From Gemmatimonas aurantiaca T-27 (GTDB lineage: Bacteria > Gemmatimonadota > Gemmatimonadetes > Gemmatimonadales > Gemmatimonadaceae): a stretch of DNA of 64,000 nt. Shown in pieces: positions 1-9,524 of the stretch. Location: NCBI RefSeq assembly GCF_000010305.1, contig NC_012489.1:2363646-2427645 (forward strand). The letters are read 5' to 3'. A model generated the notes under the pieces. It made no database searches and was not told the DNA's origin. It saw only the letters and a program-made list of their open reading frames with translations. The position numbers and the translations under genes are program-made. The number at the start of each line of letters is the position of its first letter. Positions within the stretch are counted from its first letter, which is position 1.

Positions 1-1411
1 GGTCGAGTGCAGGCGTTTCCCACGCCACCACATCGGGGCGATCCTGCACGAAGCGCTGATCATCGGCGAGCCACTGCGACCATGTCGATCCCGGGCCGAA
101 CGTCGCCAGGATAGGACGTGCCCGATACGGCACTGGTTTGGCCGGATCGGAAACGTACGAATCGTACGGCTTTGGATCACGGGCCGGTGGCGGTTCGAAG
201 GCCAGCTTCCCTTCGGCATGGAAATAGAGGCGACGCGCTCCAACGTTCTGCTTGGGGGGCCAGGCTTCGTGCCGGCGCCATTCGTTGGTCCCCGACTCGA
301 ACGTGGTGGCTTCAGCCAGCGACAACGAGCCTTTGTCTTTCAGCCAGTACGCGAACCATGGCGCCTCGATCGTGCGCCGGAAGTACGGCGCCGTCTCGCT
401 GCCAAAATCGATATTGCCCAACGTCTGCCCTGAACGCCCACGCCATCCGCCGTGATTCCATGGGCCCACGACGAGATAGTTGATGCCCTTGGTGTCGTGT
501 TTCTCGAGTTCCTGGTAGATGGTGAGTGGTCCGTAAAAATCTTCCTGGTCCCACCAGCCACCGACGTTGAGGGTGGGCACATTGACCCGATCGAGATACT
601 GCGCCAACGCCTCCCGCTTCCAGAAGGCATCAAAGTTTGGATGCGCCACAAAATCATTCCACGTGGGACGTTCACCCTTGAAGTACTTCCGGTCGATGTT
701 CGACAGTGGACCATTCTCGAGGTGCCACGAATAGTTGTCCACCTTGTCGAACGCAAATCGGTTCATGCCCTTGCCGCTCTCCATCATGGCGACGTATTCG
801 AAGCCATAGGCCAGCCGAAACGCGCCGTTGTGATGGAAGTCGTCACCGATGAACATCGAGGCGGGTGATGCCTGCGGCGATACCGCCTTGAGTGCCGGGT
901 GTGGATCGAGCATCGACATCACGGTGAGCCAACCGGGGTAAGACACTCCCAGTTGTCCCACACGCCCGTTGTTGCGCGGCACATTGGCCAGCAGCCAGTC
1001 GATCGTATCCCAGGTATCGGTACTCTCGTCGATGGCCTTGCTGTCCTTTCTGTCGCGCGGTGAGCGCAACATCACGAACTGTCCTTCGGAATCGAATCGT
1101 CCGCGGATGTCCTGAAAGACGAAGATGTAGCGTTCGTCGGCCATCTCCGCGTACGAGGTGATGAAGTTGCCAGCCGCCCCGCCGATACCGTACGGTGTGC
1201 GCGTCAGGATGAATGGCAATGCCCCCTGCTGATCCTTTGGCGTGAAAACGAACGTGTGCAGCTTCACGCCGTCCCGCATGGGGATCATGACTTCCCGACG
1301 CTCGTACGTTGCCAGGCGAGCACTGTCGGCGGGCGTCGGGGCCTGTGCACCGACAGCCGGAGCGGTCACCAAGGTCGTCAATCCGCAGAGCAGTAGCGCC
1401 AAACGTCTCAT
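1..1411 (-). CDS. Secreted CocE/NonD-family alpha/beta hydrolase (3' end off the window)
   Basis: The frame is open from an ATG at 1411 to the left window edge (470 codons, no stop), so the C-terminus is missing. It starts with a clear signal peptide (MRRLALLLCGL, then an Ala-rich cleavage region ending AVGAQA), so the enzyme should be exported. The sequence is that of the X-Pro dipeptidyl-peptidase/cocaine-esterase family. It has the early RDGVKLHT strand and the nucleophile elbow GVSYPGW with Ser near residue 157. A GWWDQED segment and a PWNHGG segment follow, and the latter is typical of the region that carries the catalytic aspartate and histidine. Substrate cannot be told from sequence: peptides, esters or beta-lactam acyl groups are all known in this family. 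It diverges from the GNAT gene at 1686, with a 274-base gap containing a palindrome. Confidence 0.88.
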   Translation of the reverse strand, partial: MRRLALLLCGLTTLVTAPAVGAQAPTPADSARLATYERREVMIPMRDGVKLHTFVFTPKDQQGALPFILTRTPYGIGGAAGNFITSYAEMADERYIFVFQDIRGRFDSEGQFVMLRSPRDRKDSKAIDESTDTWDTIDWLLANVPRNNGRVGQLGVSYPGWLTVMSMLDPHPALKAVSPQASPASMFIGDDFHHNGAFRLAYGFEYVAMMESGKGMNRFAFDKVDNYSWHLENGPLSNIDRKYFKGERPTWNDFVAHPNFDAFWKREALAQYLDRVNVPTLNVGGWWDQEDFYGPLTIYQELEKHDTKGINYLVVGPWNHGGWRGRSGQTLGNIDFGSETAPYFRRTIEAPWFAYWLKDKGSLSLAEATTFESGTNEWRRHEAWPPKQNVGARRLYFHAEGKLAFEPPPARDPKPYDSYVSDPAKPVPYRARPILATFGPGSTWSQWLADDQRFVQDRPDVVAWETPALD

Positions 1412-1567
1412 GACCGATTCACTCGATGATGTTGGGGGTGTTCACACGCTCGCACATCGGGGAGCGGGAAGCAGCTCTGTGTGCCGTGGAGGCCGTGGCG
1501 TAGACGAGGAGGGAGACGTGTCGGCCGGTCAACGGCGGAAGTTACGCACGCTGTTTTGTACACCTAA

Positions 1568-1577
1568 TTGTATACAA
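1568..1577. promoter_or_regulatory. Palindrome TTGTATACAA, candidate operator
   Basis: A perfect 10-base palindrome lies in the divergent region between the hydrolase (start 1411) and the GNAT gene (start 1686). A related half site (TTGTACA) lies just upstream at 1556-1562. Sites of the form TGTATACA are typical of GntR-family repressors, but no regulator gene is adjacent, so the assignment is only a guess from sequence form and position. Confidence 0.3.
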
Positions 1578-1685
1578 GCTCACGAGAAGGTATGTTGCCC
1601 AAACTCGTTCGGCAAGAGTCTTTCGGCCCTCGTTCTTCGCTGCCTCGAGGTCCGCATTGCCGACGCCCGCTTCCCGTCTCTGCGT

Positions 1686-2567
1686 ATGCGGCCTACCAAC
1701 TGGCTACCGACGGCGTCTCAAACGCCTCTCCCTCCTCTCGTCGGCACTGACGGCGTGATCATTCGCCGAGTGGTATCGCTCGAGGAATACCAGGAATGTG
1801 TGCAGGTCCAGGAAGAGATCTGGGGCCCCGGTTTCCGCGAGCTCGTCCCTGTCGCCATCCTGCTCGTCGCACAGAAACTCGGCGGCATCTGCGCGGCCGC
1901 CTTTGCCCCCGACGGACGCATGTTGGGGTTTGTCTTCGGCCTGACCGGCATCAAGGACGGCGAGCTTGCGCATTGGTCAGACCTCCTCGCGGTACGCTCC
2001 GATGCGCGTGGGGCACACATCGGAGAGCGGCTCAAGCACTATCAACGTGCGCTGTGCATCGCCTCTGGTCTGCCCACGATGTATTGGACATTCGATCCTC
2101 TCGTCGCCCGCAACGCCCATCTCAATCTGATGCGACTCGGAGCCACCGCCTCCGAGTATGTCGTCAACATGTATGGCAACAATACCGGAAGCCCGCTGCA
2201 TGGAGCGGTCGACACCGATCGCTGGGTCGCGCGATGGGAGCTGGCGGCAACCACCACACCGCCGTCTCCCGCCGCTCCACATCGTGACGGCGTGTACGTC
2301 GTTCGTCCTTCTCCGACGGATGGCACGCCGATCGAGGAAGCACACCCGAACGCCACGGTGGTGCGAGTCGCCGTACCAGTGGATCTCGAATCACTGGGGG
2401 TGCTGCAACGCACTGCCTGGCGGAACGCCACCCGCCGGGCGTTCATGGACCATCTTGGCGCCGGTTTCGACGTGATTGGTTTTCATCGTGCGCACGAGGG
2501 CGAGCCGCCGTTCTATGAACTCATCGCTCCCGCAGGCTTTTCCCATTCCTCTTCCACATCGTCATGA
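1686..2567 (+). CDS. GNAT-family N-acyltransferase, possible D-amino-acid N-succinyltransferase
   Basis: The reading frame is open upstream, but that part lies over the divergent hydrolase and has no protein character. ATG 1686 is the first sensible start (293 aa), and GTG 1755 is a good alternative because the conserved fold begins there (VIIRRVVSLEEY). Visible features are the GNAT strand and acyl-CoA loop region (LAVRSDARGAHIGERLKHYQ), an IWGP segment and a WTFDPLVARNAHLNL segment, as in the COG3375 group. Its last four bases overlap the start of the racemase gene (ATGA at 2564), so the two are translationally coupled. In Geobacillus a GNAT next to an NSAR gene succinylates D-amino acids before racemisation; the same role is inferred here from context only. 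Confidence 0.72.
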   Translation: MRPTNWLPTASQTPLPPLVGTDGVIIRRVVSLEEYQECVQVQEEIWGPGFRELVPVAILLVAQKLGGICAAAFAPDGRMLGFVFGLTGIKDGELAHWSDLLAVRSDARGAHIGERLKHYQRALCIASGLPTMYWTFDPLVARNAHLNLMRLGATASEYVVNMYGNNTGSPLHGAVDTDRWVARWELAATTTPPSPAAPHRDGVYVVRPSPTDGTPIEEAHPNATVVRVAVPVDLESLGVLQRTAWRNATRRAFMDHLGAGFDVIGFHRAHEGEPPFYELIAPAGFSHSSSTSS

Positions 2568-3682
2568 TCCGACTCGAACAGATCACGCTTCGTGAAATTC
2601 GGCTGCCGCTGCGAGAACCGTTTCGCATCTCCTCCGGTGAAGTCACCGAACGGCGCATCACGTTGCTCGAATTGCGTGATGTGGATGGGGTGACGGTGTG
2701 GAGCGAAGGGGTGGCTGGTGAACTCCCCAATTACAGCCCTGAGGCCATCGACACGGCATGGATCGCGATCACCAACTGGGTGGCGCCGCGGGTATTGGGG
2801 CGCGAGTTCGCACATCCGCGTGACGTCTTCCCCGCCCTTGAAGCCGACTTCCGCGGCAACATGATGGCCAAGGCCGCCGTGGAGATGGGATTGTGGGTAC
2901 TCGAAGCGCAGCGGCGCGGTGTGCCGCTGGCCTCGCTACTCGGCGGCACACGCGATGCCATTGCCACCGGCATTTCTCTTGGTATTCAATCGTCGCCGGA
3001 GCGACTCGTCGCCAAGGCACAGGCAGCCATCGCCGAAGGCTATCGCAAGGTGAAGATCAAGATCGCCCCCGGTCAGGACATCGCCTATGTCCGCGCGGCA
3101 CGGGAAGCCTTGCCGGATGCGCCGCTCATGGCTGATGCCAACAATGCCTACACGCTCGACGATCTCGATCTGCTCGCGGAACTCGATGCCTTCGATCTGA
3201 TGATGATCGAACAGCCATTGGCCTGGGACGATCTCGTACAACACGCCACACTGCAGCAGCGTCTTCGCACGCCGGTGTGCCTGGATGAATCCATCACGTC
3301 TCTCGATCGTGCACGGGACATGGTCACGTTGGGCGCCGGCCGCATTGTGAACATCAAACCCGGACGTGTTGGTGGGTTTGCGAGCTCCTTGGCCATTCAT
3401 GACTACTGCTTCGCGCAGGGCATTCCGGTATGGTGTGGTGGCATGCTCGAAAGTGGCGTCGGCCGCGCCTGCAACGTGGCCCTGGCTTCGCTACCCGGCT
3501 TCACCAAACCAGGTGATCTCTCACCGAGTGCGCGCTATTGGTCACAGGATGTCGTCACACCGGAATGGACCATGACCAATGATGGCATGGTGCCTGTTCC
3601 TCTCCATGCACCAGGACTCGGTGTGTCCGTGGACGTCGATCGTATCGACAATCTGACGGTTCGGCGCGTGGTGCTGCACTGA
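2564..3682 (+). CDS. menC: N-succinylamino-acid racemase / o-succinylbenzoate synthase (enolase superfamily)
   Basis: 372 aa, the normal length for the NSAR/OSBS branch of the muconate-lactonizing subgroup. All active-site residues are visible: the KxK pair K164/K166 (VKIKI), metal ligands D191 (ADANNAY), E216 (IEQPL) and D241 (LDESI), and the second catalytic lysine K265 (NIKPGRVGG). The spacing matches the Amycolatopsis N-acylamino-acid racemase almost exactly. The enzyme either dehydrates SHCHC to o-succinylbenzoate in menaquinone synthesis or racemises N-succinyl-amino acids; many members do both. No other men gene is nearby, while the coupled GNAT gene argues for the racemase role. A stem-loop follows the stop. 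Confidence 0.87.
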   Translation: MIRLEQITLREIRLPLREPFRISSGEVTERRITLLELRDVDGVTVWSEGVAGELPNYSPEAIDTAWIAITNWVAPRVLGREFAHPRDVFPALEADFRGNMMAKAAVEMGLWVLEAQRRGVPLASLLGGTRDAIATGISLGIQSSPERLVAKAQAAIAEGYRKVKIKIAPGQDIAYVRAAREALPDAPLMADANNAYTLDDLDLLAELDAFDLMMIEQPLAWDDLVQHATLQQRLRTPVCLDESITSLDRARDMVTLGAGRIVNIKPGRVGGFASSLAIHDYCFAQGIPVWCGGMLESGVGRACNVALASLPGFTKPGDLSPSARYWSQDVVTPEWTMTNDGMVPVPLHAPGLGVSVDVDRIDNLTVRRVVLH

Positions 3683-3689
3683 CGAAATA

Positions 3690-3737
3690 CAGAGCGGCGG
3701 ACGGAACGTGGTCTATGTGTCGTCCCCGCTCTGCTTT
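3690..3737. terminator. Stem-loop terminator between convergent genes
   Basis: CAGAGCGG (3690-3697) pairs with CCGCTCTG (3726-3733). After a one-base bulge GGACG pairs with CGTCC, leaving a 17-base loop. A pyrimidine run CTTTCCT follows on the plus strand. It sits between the racemase stop (3682) and the end of the permease (3767) and can serve both. Confidence 0.55.
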
Positions 3738-3766
3738 CCTTGCATCGGTCCAGAGCCCCAGGCGAA

Positions 3767-5086
3767 TCAACTGTATCCTGAACGCCTACGCCACAGGTAG
3801 TACACTGGCGCGCCAAGCAGTACGGCGCCGAGACCAACCGCCGCGCGCGACGGCTGCGTGATCATGGTGTTCAGTACGAGTGCCACTGCTGCGAGCACAA
3901 AGAGAATCGGCGTAACCGGATATCCTGGCACACGAAATGGGCGCGGCATATTCGGGGCGCGGCGGCGCAAGGCGAACACCGCCACGCCGCCGAGTGCATA
4001 GAACCCCCAGCCCGTGAACACCACGTAGGTGAGCAATTGTTGGAACGTGCCGGTGAGGGCCAGCACGATCGACCATACGGCGATCGCACCGATGGCGAAT
4101 GCGGGAGTTTCGAATCGCGGATGCACATCCGCCAGGCGGCGAAAGAACACGCCGTCACGCGCCATCGCAAAGAACATGCGCGGTGTCGTGAGAAAGAGCC
4201 CGTTCGCGGCACTGAGAATGGAAATCAGAATCAATGCGCCAACGGCATTGCCGGCTGCCGTGCCGAGTACCCAGGCCACGGACTGCGCTGCCACGCGTTC
4301 ACTGCCTGCCACGCCTTCCGGCCCAAGCGCCGCCACATACCCGATATTGGCGACGAGATAGATCGCGACCAACGCCGCCGTCGCCATGCTGATGGCGCGC
4401 GGAAACTCCCGTTGCGGATCGCGCGCTTCACCGGCTGAGAAGGTGACATACTGCCACCCTTCATATGCCCACAGCACGGCGATCATCGCTCCACCGATGC
4501 CGGTCATCGTGAGCTCAGGGGATGCGATGTCTATCCGCTCTGTACTCGACGCTTTCCCCAAGGTGATCAGCACGCCGGCGAGTGCCAGCAGTCCGACGAC
4601 CTTCGCCACCGTCGTGAAATTCTGCAGATTGGCACTGTTTCGTGTGCCACGCACATTGATGGCGGCCAACAGGAGAATGAGCACCACCGACGTGACGCGA
4701 GCGCCGAGTGGCGACAAGGTCACCAACTGGCCGAGATAGCTGGAGAACGCCACGGCGAGTGTGGCGATGGATCCCGAGGCGATGATGAAGAACATGGTCC
4801 AGCCATACAGGAACGCGGGCAGCGGACCGAAGGCGTCGCGCAGGTAGCTGTACAGTCCTCCGGCGTCCGGCTTGGCGGCGCCGAGCTCCGCGTACGTCAG
4901 CGCGCCGAGCAACGAGAGCACACCACCGACAGTCCATACGGCCAGCGCAACTCCTGGCCGCATGCCGGTTTCTCGCAATACGACACTCGGCACGAGATAG
5001 ATACCGGACCCGATGACCGTACCGATACCGAGCAGCAGAAGGTCGGTGAATCCCAGCGTACGTCGGAGACTGCGGGGCTCATTCAT
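3767..5086 (-). CDS. APC-family amino-acid permease
   Basis: 439 aa integral membrane protein with about 12 hydrophobic segments. The first helix carries the APC signature GIGTVIGSGIYLVPS, the broken helix that binds the substrate amino and carboxyl groups. A conserved AYEGWQYVTFSAGEARDP segment lies in the middle and an RVPGYPVTPILF segment near the end, both typical of the LAT/APA exchangers. The short cytoplasmic tail ends in RRRSGYS. Substrate is probably a neutral or cationic amino acid and cannot be narrowed further. ATG 5086 starts right at the family N-terminus. The gene is alone, with a 160-base leader and then the structured repeat at 5249-5341 upstream. Confidence 0.88.
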   Translation of the reverse strand: MNEPRSLRRTLGFTDLLLLGIGTVIGSGIYLVPSVVLRETGMRPGVALAVWTVGGVLSLLGALTYAELGAAKPDAGGLYSYLRDAFGPLPAFLYGWTMFFIIASGSIATLAVAFSSYLGQLVTLSPLGARVTSVVLILLLAAINVRGTRNSANLQNFTTVAKVVGLLALAGVLITLGKASSTERIDIASPELTMTGIGGAMIAVLWAYEGWQYVTFSAGEARDPQREFPRAISMATAALVAIYLVANIGYVAALGPEGVAGSERVAAQSVAWVLGTAAGNAVGALILISILSAANGLFLTTPRMFFAMARDGVFFRRLADVHPRFETPAFAIGAIAVWSIVLALTGTFQQLLTYVVFTGWGFYALGGVAVFALRRRAPNMPRPFRVPGYPVTPILFVLAAVALVLNTMITQPSRAAVGLGAVLLGAPVYYLWRRRSGYS

Positions 5087-5248
5087 ACACTGGCGTCCTG
5101 GTCGGGGGAACGCGCGGGAGCAGTAGTGGGATGCGAAAATAGCTCGACGATGTTAGGACGTCACGGGATCCTAGGGAAACACGGTACTACGGATCCAAAC
5201 GCGCGTAGGCTATAGAACTGCGTCCTCTCCATCTGCTGCCTGCTTCCT

Positions 5249-5341
5249 CTTGATATCGTGACGCGGTGGCGGCGATGGTGTCCGCGAGCCGCACCATTCC
5301 GCTTACGGAGAGTGCGGGTTCCACGGCGTCACGATATCAAG
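5249..5341. repeat. Structured inverted-repeat element of 93 bases
   Basis: The 16-base arm CTTGATATCGTGACGC (5249-5264) is exactly complementary to 5326-5341. After one mismatch four more pairs form (5266-5269 with 5321-5324). Inside lies a second hairpin: CCGCAC (5289-5294) with GTGCGG (5312-5317), capped by TCCG-ctta-CGGA (5298-5309). The 19 bases at 5270-5288 stay unpaired or could form ATGGTG/CACCAT as an alternative. No coding frame fits. It lies between the act terminator and the permease leader. It could be a short mobile or REP-like palindrome, or a structured RNA upstream of the permease. Confidence 0.75.
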
Positions 5342-5383
5342 ATGAATCAGGGGGAGGGTTGGAAAGGCCGGAGTGAGCAGGAC

Positions 5384-5422
5384 AAAAAAACGCGGGGCGA
5401 ACGATTGCTCGTTCGCCCCGCG
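5384..5422 (-). terminator. Rho-independent terminator of the act operon
   Basis: CGCGGGGCGAACGA (5391-5404) pairs perfectly over 14 bp with TCGTTCGCCCCGCG (5409-5422) around the loop TTGC. On the minus strand a run of seven U follows (plus-strand A at 5384-5390). It lies 25 bases beyond the actF stop. Confidence 0.95.
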
Positions 5423-5446
5423 CCTTCCTTCCTTTCCTACCCGAGC

Positions 5447-6778
5447 TTATTCGTGCGCGGGGAGGGGTTCCATCGTGCGCGGATCAACCGGCACCTGCAC
5501 TTCATCCTTGAACGGCGTGGTCATCATGAACACGCGCATCACGGGGAAGGCATCCATGAACGTGAAGTAGCTGAACGCCCACAGGCCGATGAAGCCGATC
5601 GTCGTGCCGATTTCCTGCAGGCCAAACGGAAGGCTCGTCGCTTCGCCGTAGATGCTCGGATAGATCTCGATGTAGCGATGGAGATACACACCGATCAGGC
5701 TGCACACCGCAAACAGCACGAACGTGGGCAGGTACATCTTGGCGGCCTTGGAGATCAGACCGAAGAACGGCAGCACAAACCCGAAGATCGGGATGAGCGT
5801 GGTCATCGTCTTCCACACACCCGACAGACGCAGGCGGTAGAAGTGCGTTTCTTCCGGCAAGTTGCCGTACCAGATCACCAGGTACTGGCTGAAGCTGATG
5901 TAGCCGATGAACGCCGTGAACGCGAAGCCGAGCTTGCCGAGATCCCAAAGCTGGTCCATGGTGACCACGTCCGGGGCGTTCAGATGCTTGCGCCACCACA
6001 TGGTCAACAGCGAGGTGAGCATGATCATGTTCACCCAGCCGCTCATGAACACGATCCACGCGTACATCGTCTGCTGGAAGTGCAGCGAGATGGTCATGGA
6101 GTAATCCCATGCCATGAAGCACCAGCCGATCGGGAACGCGATGCAGACCGCGACCGCGAGCTTGCCCTGCAGCGAATGCTGCGTGTGCAGTTCGCGACGC
6201 TCGTCACCCGACCATGCCGCGCGCATCTTCGCGCGGAGGCCCGCCGCCCACTTGGCGCCGTACTCGGGCAGCACCGCGACGTCCATCTTCACCGAATGCC
6301 AGACGAACAGCAACTGGAGGACGGTGATGAGGCCGAAGAAGAAGATGCCACGGAGCAGGAAGAACGTCGGATCGAGGTAGGTCGCCTTCTCGATCGTCGG
6401 CACCGCTTCGCGGCCGGCCCACGTGAAGATGTGGTCACCGCTGAAGAACAGGATGCCAAGCAGGATGATGAACGCCACCGGCACGAAGGCGACGAAGCCT
6501 TCGGTGAAGCGGATGATCGGACGCGACCAACGCGCCGTCACGATACGCTGCACTGCCGCGAACGTCGTACCGGCGGTGGAGATCACCGCGAAGTACATCC
6601 AGTTGAAGTGCAACGCCTGCCACGCCCGATCGGGGTTGGTGAACAGACCGAAGGCAAACACCGCCACGCCCACCAGTGCCGCGATAAGACTGAAGGTCTT
6701 CAGGCTCGCCGGCACCGGCTTGGCGGCCAGGCGCTTCGCAAACTCCTGGCGTGCCGGATAGTGATAGTGCTGGCTCAC
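5447..6778 (-). CDS. actF: Alternative complex III subunit ActF (NrfD-like quinol-binding membrane subunit)
   Basis: 443 aa with about ten transmembrane segments and the NrfD/PsrC fold. It is the second of two such subunits in alternative complex III, which oxidises menaquinol in the cytoplasmic membrane and passes electrons to the cytochrome subunits. Recognisable parts are the GDHIFTWAG loop, the LRGIFFFGLITVLQLLF helix and the PIGWCFMAWDYSMTISLHF segment. The start ATG 6778 overlaps the actE stop by four bases (ATGA). It is the last gene of the operon and is followed by a strong terminator. Confidence 0.93.
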   Translation of the reverse strand: MSQHYHYPARQEFAKRLAAKPVPASLKTFSLIAALVGVAVFAFGLFTNPDRAWQALHFNWMYFAVISTAGTTFAAVQRIVTARWSRPIIRFTEGFVAFVPVAFIILLGILFFSGDHIFTWAGREAVPTIEKATYLDPTFFLLRGIFFFGLITVLQLLFVWHSVKMDVAVLPEYGAKWAAGLRAKMRAAWSGDERRELHTQHSLQGKLAVAVCIAFPIGWCFMAWDYSMTISLHFQQTMYAWIVFMSGWVNMIMLTSLLTMWWRKHLNAPDVVTMDQLWDLGKLGFAFTAFIGYISFSQYLVIWYGNLPEETHFYRLRLSGVWKTMTTLIPIFGFVLPFFGLISKAAKMYLPTFVLFAVCSLIGVYLHRYIEIYPSIYGEATSLPFGLQEIGTTIGFIGLWAFSYFTFMDAFPVMRVFMMTTPFKDEVQVPVDPRTMEPLPAHE

Positions 6779-7575
6779 TCGTGCTTCTCCTTGGGCGTGC
6801 CATGCTCAGCCGGCGGACCGACGTGCAGCTTGCGCATGGTGTCGAACTCATTGTTGCCCTTGAAGGTGGCCGAATTGATGTTCGGCGACCCAGGGGTGGG
6901 GGTCTGCGTCGGGCGAACGAACGGCGACGGCCGCGTGGGCGCCGTAGCCGAGGCCCGCGGCACCGTGGTGCCGTTCTGGCCCGGATAGCCGATCAGAGTG
7001 GTATCCGCCTTGATGGCGCCCTGACCCTGCAGTGCACGGAGGTAGTTCACCACGTCCCAGCGGTCCTGATCTTCGATGCGGTTGTAGCTCGGCATCAAAC
7101 CACGACCGTTCCGGATCATGCCGTACAGGTATCCGTCGGTGCGACCCAGTGCCTGCGGCGTGAGCAGGCTCGGGCTGAAGCCGTATGCCGCGTTGACCTT
7201 CTTGAGGCCACCGTTGCCATCGCCCGCCATGCCGTGGCAGACCGCGCAGTTGATCTGGTAATGCTTCCGACCGTTTTCGATCGACGCTTCGGTCACCAGA
7301 TGCGGATTCGGCACGACCGAGAACGAGTCGACCGCCTGCATGGTGGGGGCGTAGCTGATCTGGAAGGCGGCGACCGTCATGCCCTGCACCGGCACCGAGC
7401 CCACCGGCTGACCGCGCGGCGGGGTGGTGGTGTCGGACTCGAGCTGCGAGACCGGCTCCCACGGCTTGATGCTGGGCTGAGTCTTGAAATCCGTGAACCA
7501 GTTGCAGGCGCCAAAGGCCACCGGCAGCATCACCACGGACGACAGACGCAGCACGCGTGTGACGGCAGAAGTCAT
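6775..7575 (-). CDS. actE: Alternative complex III subunit ActE (monohaem cytochrome c lipoprotein)
   Basis: 266 aa from ATG 7575. The frame is open further upstream but there it runs over actD. The lipobox VAFGAC puts the lipidated Cys at residue 24, so the protein is anchored at the outer face of the membrane. One haem-c site CAVCH lies at residues 110-114 and the likely axial Met in the GLMPSY motif about 55 residues later, as in class I cytochromes c. The tail is rich in Pro and Thr. It carries electrons from the ActA/ActB side to the terminal acceptor. It starts 10 bases after actD ends and overlaps actF by four bases. Confidence 0.93.
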   Translation of the reverse strand: MTSAVTRVLRLSSVVMLPVAFGACNWFTDFKTQPSIKPWEPVSQLESDTTTPPRGQPVGSVPVQGMTVAAFQISYAPTMQAVDSFSVVPNPHLVTEASIENGRKHYQINCAVCHGMAGDGNGGLKKVNAAYGFSPSLLTPQALGRTDGYLYGMIRNGRGLMPSYNRIEDQDRWDVVNYLRALQGQGAIKADTTLIGYPGQNGTTVPRASATAPTRPSPFVRPTQTPTPGSPNINSATFKGNNEFDTMRKLHVGPPAEHGTPKEKHE

Positions 7576-7585
7576 GGAGAGGGAA

Positions 7586-8085
7586 TCAGGCTTCACGCCG
7601 CACCTCCGCTGCACCGTGTTCACGCAGCAGGGCTTCTGCCTGGTCGGCCTTGGCAGCGTCGCAAGCGATGAAGATGCCGAAGTAACCACCCGAGAAGCGG
7701 GCGTCATATCCGGTGGTGGTGGTGAGGCGCGGAATACGCGAGTTGATGAACATACCGGCCACCGTGGACAGTGCACCGACCAGCACCATCACTTCGAAGC
7801 CGATGATCGTGTAGGGGATCCACGAGGCGAACGCCTTGCCGCCCACAACGAGCGGCCAGTAGTTCGACGACCAGATCGCGATCCAGTAGCCGAAGCTCAC
7901 CCCGAGCAGGCCGCCGACCAGCGTGAAACGCCGGACGACGGAGACGGGGGCGTCGATCGCATGATCGAGCTCATGCCGAATGGTCGGCGAATACACCGTG
8001 ACATCACCGAGGCGCTTCTTCTTCAGATCCTCGATGGCCGCCACCGTGGTGTCGAGCTCATGAAACGCGCCAGTTACGCCGCGCA

Positions 8086-8086
<1 letters not shown>
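7586..8086 (-). CDS. actD: Alternative complex III subunit ActD (DUF3341)
   Basis: 166 aa. A soluble N-terminal part (ITGAFHELD-like start, then an ERD-type alpha/beta segment with VTVYSPTIRHEL) is followed by two transmembrane helices around residues 53-75 and 90-112 and a soluble tail. This is the DUF3341 plan of ActD, a membrane subunit without cofactors. Its ATG shares one base with the actC stop (TAATG), which indicates coupled translation. Confidence 0.92.
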
Positions 8087-9513
<1,427 letters not shown>

Positions 9514-9524
9514 GCGTGCGCTCC

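Noticed and set aside
1242-1685. Extension of the GNAT protein upstream
   Set aside because: Overlaps the signal-peptide end of the divergent hydrolase and the promoter gap, with no GNAT-like sequence before residue 149 of that frame.
5258-6988. 576-codon open frame on the plus strand opposite actF
   Set aside because: Rich in His, Arg, Glu and Asp without domain pattern, begins inside the inverted repeat and crosses the act terminator. Shadow of actF.
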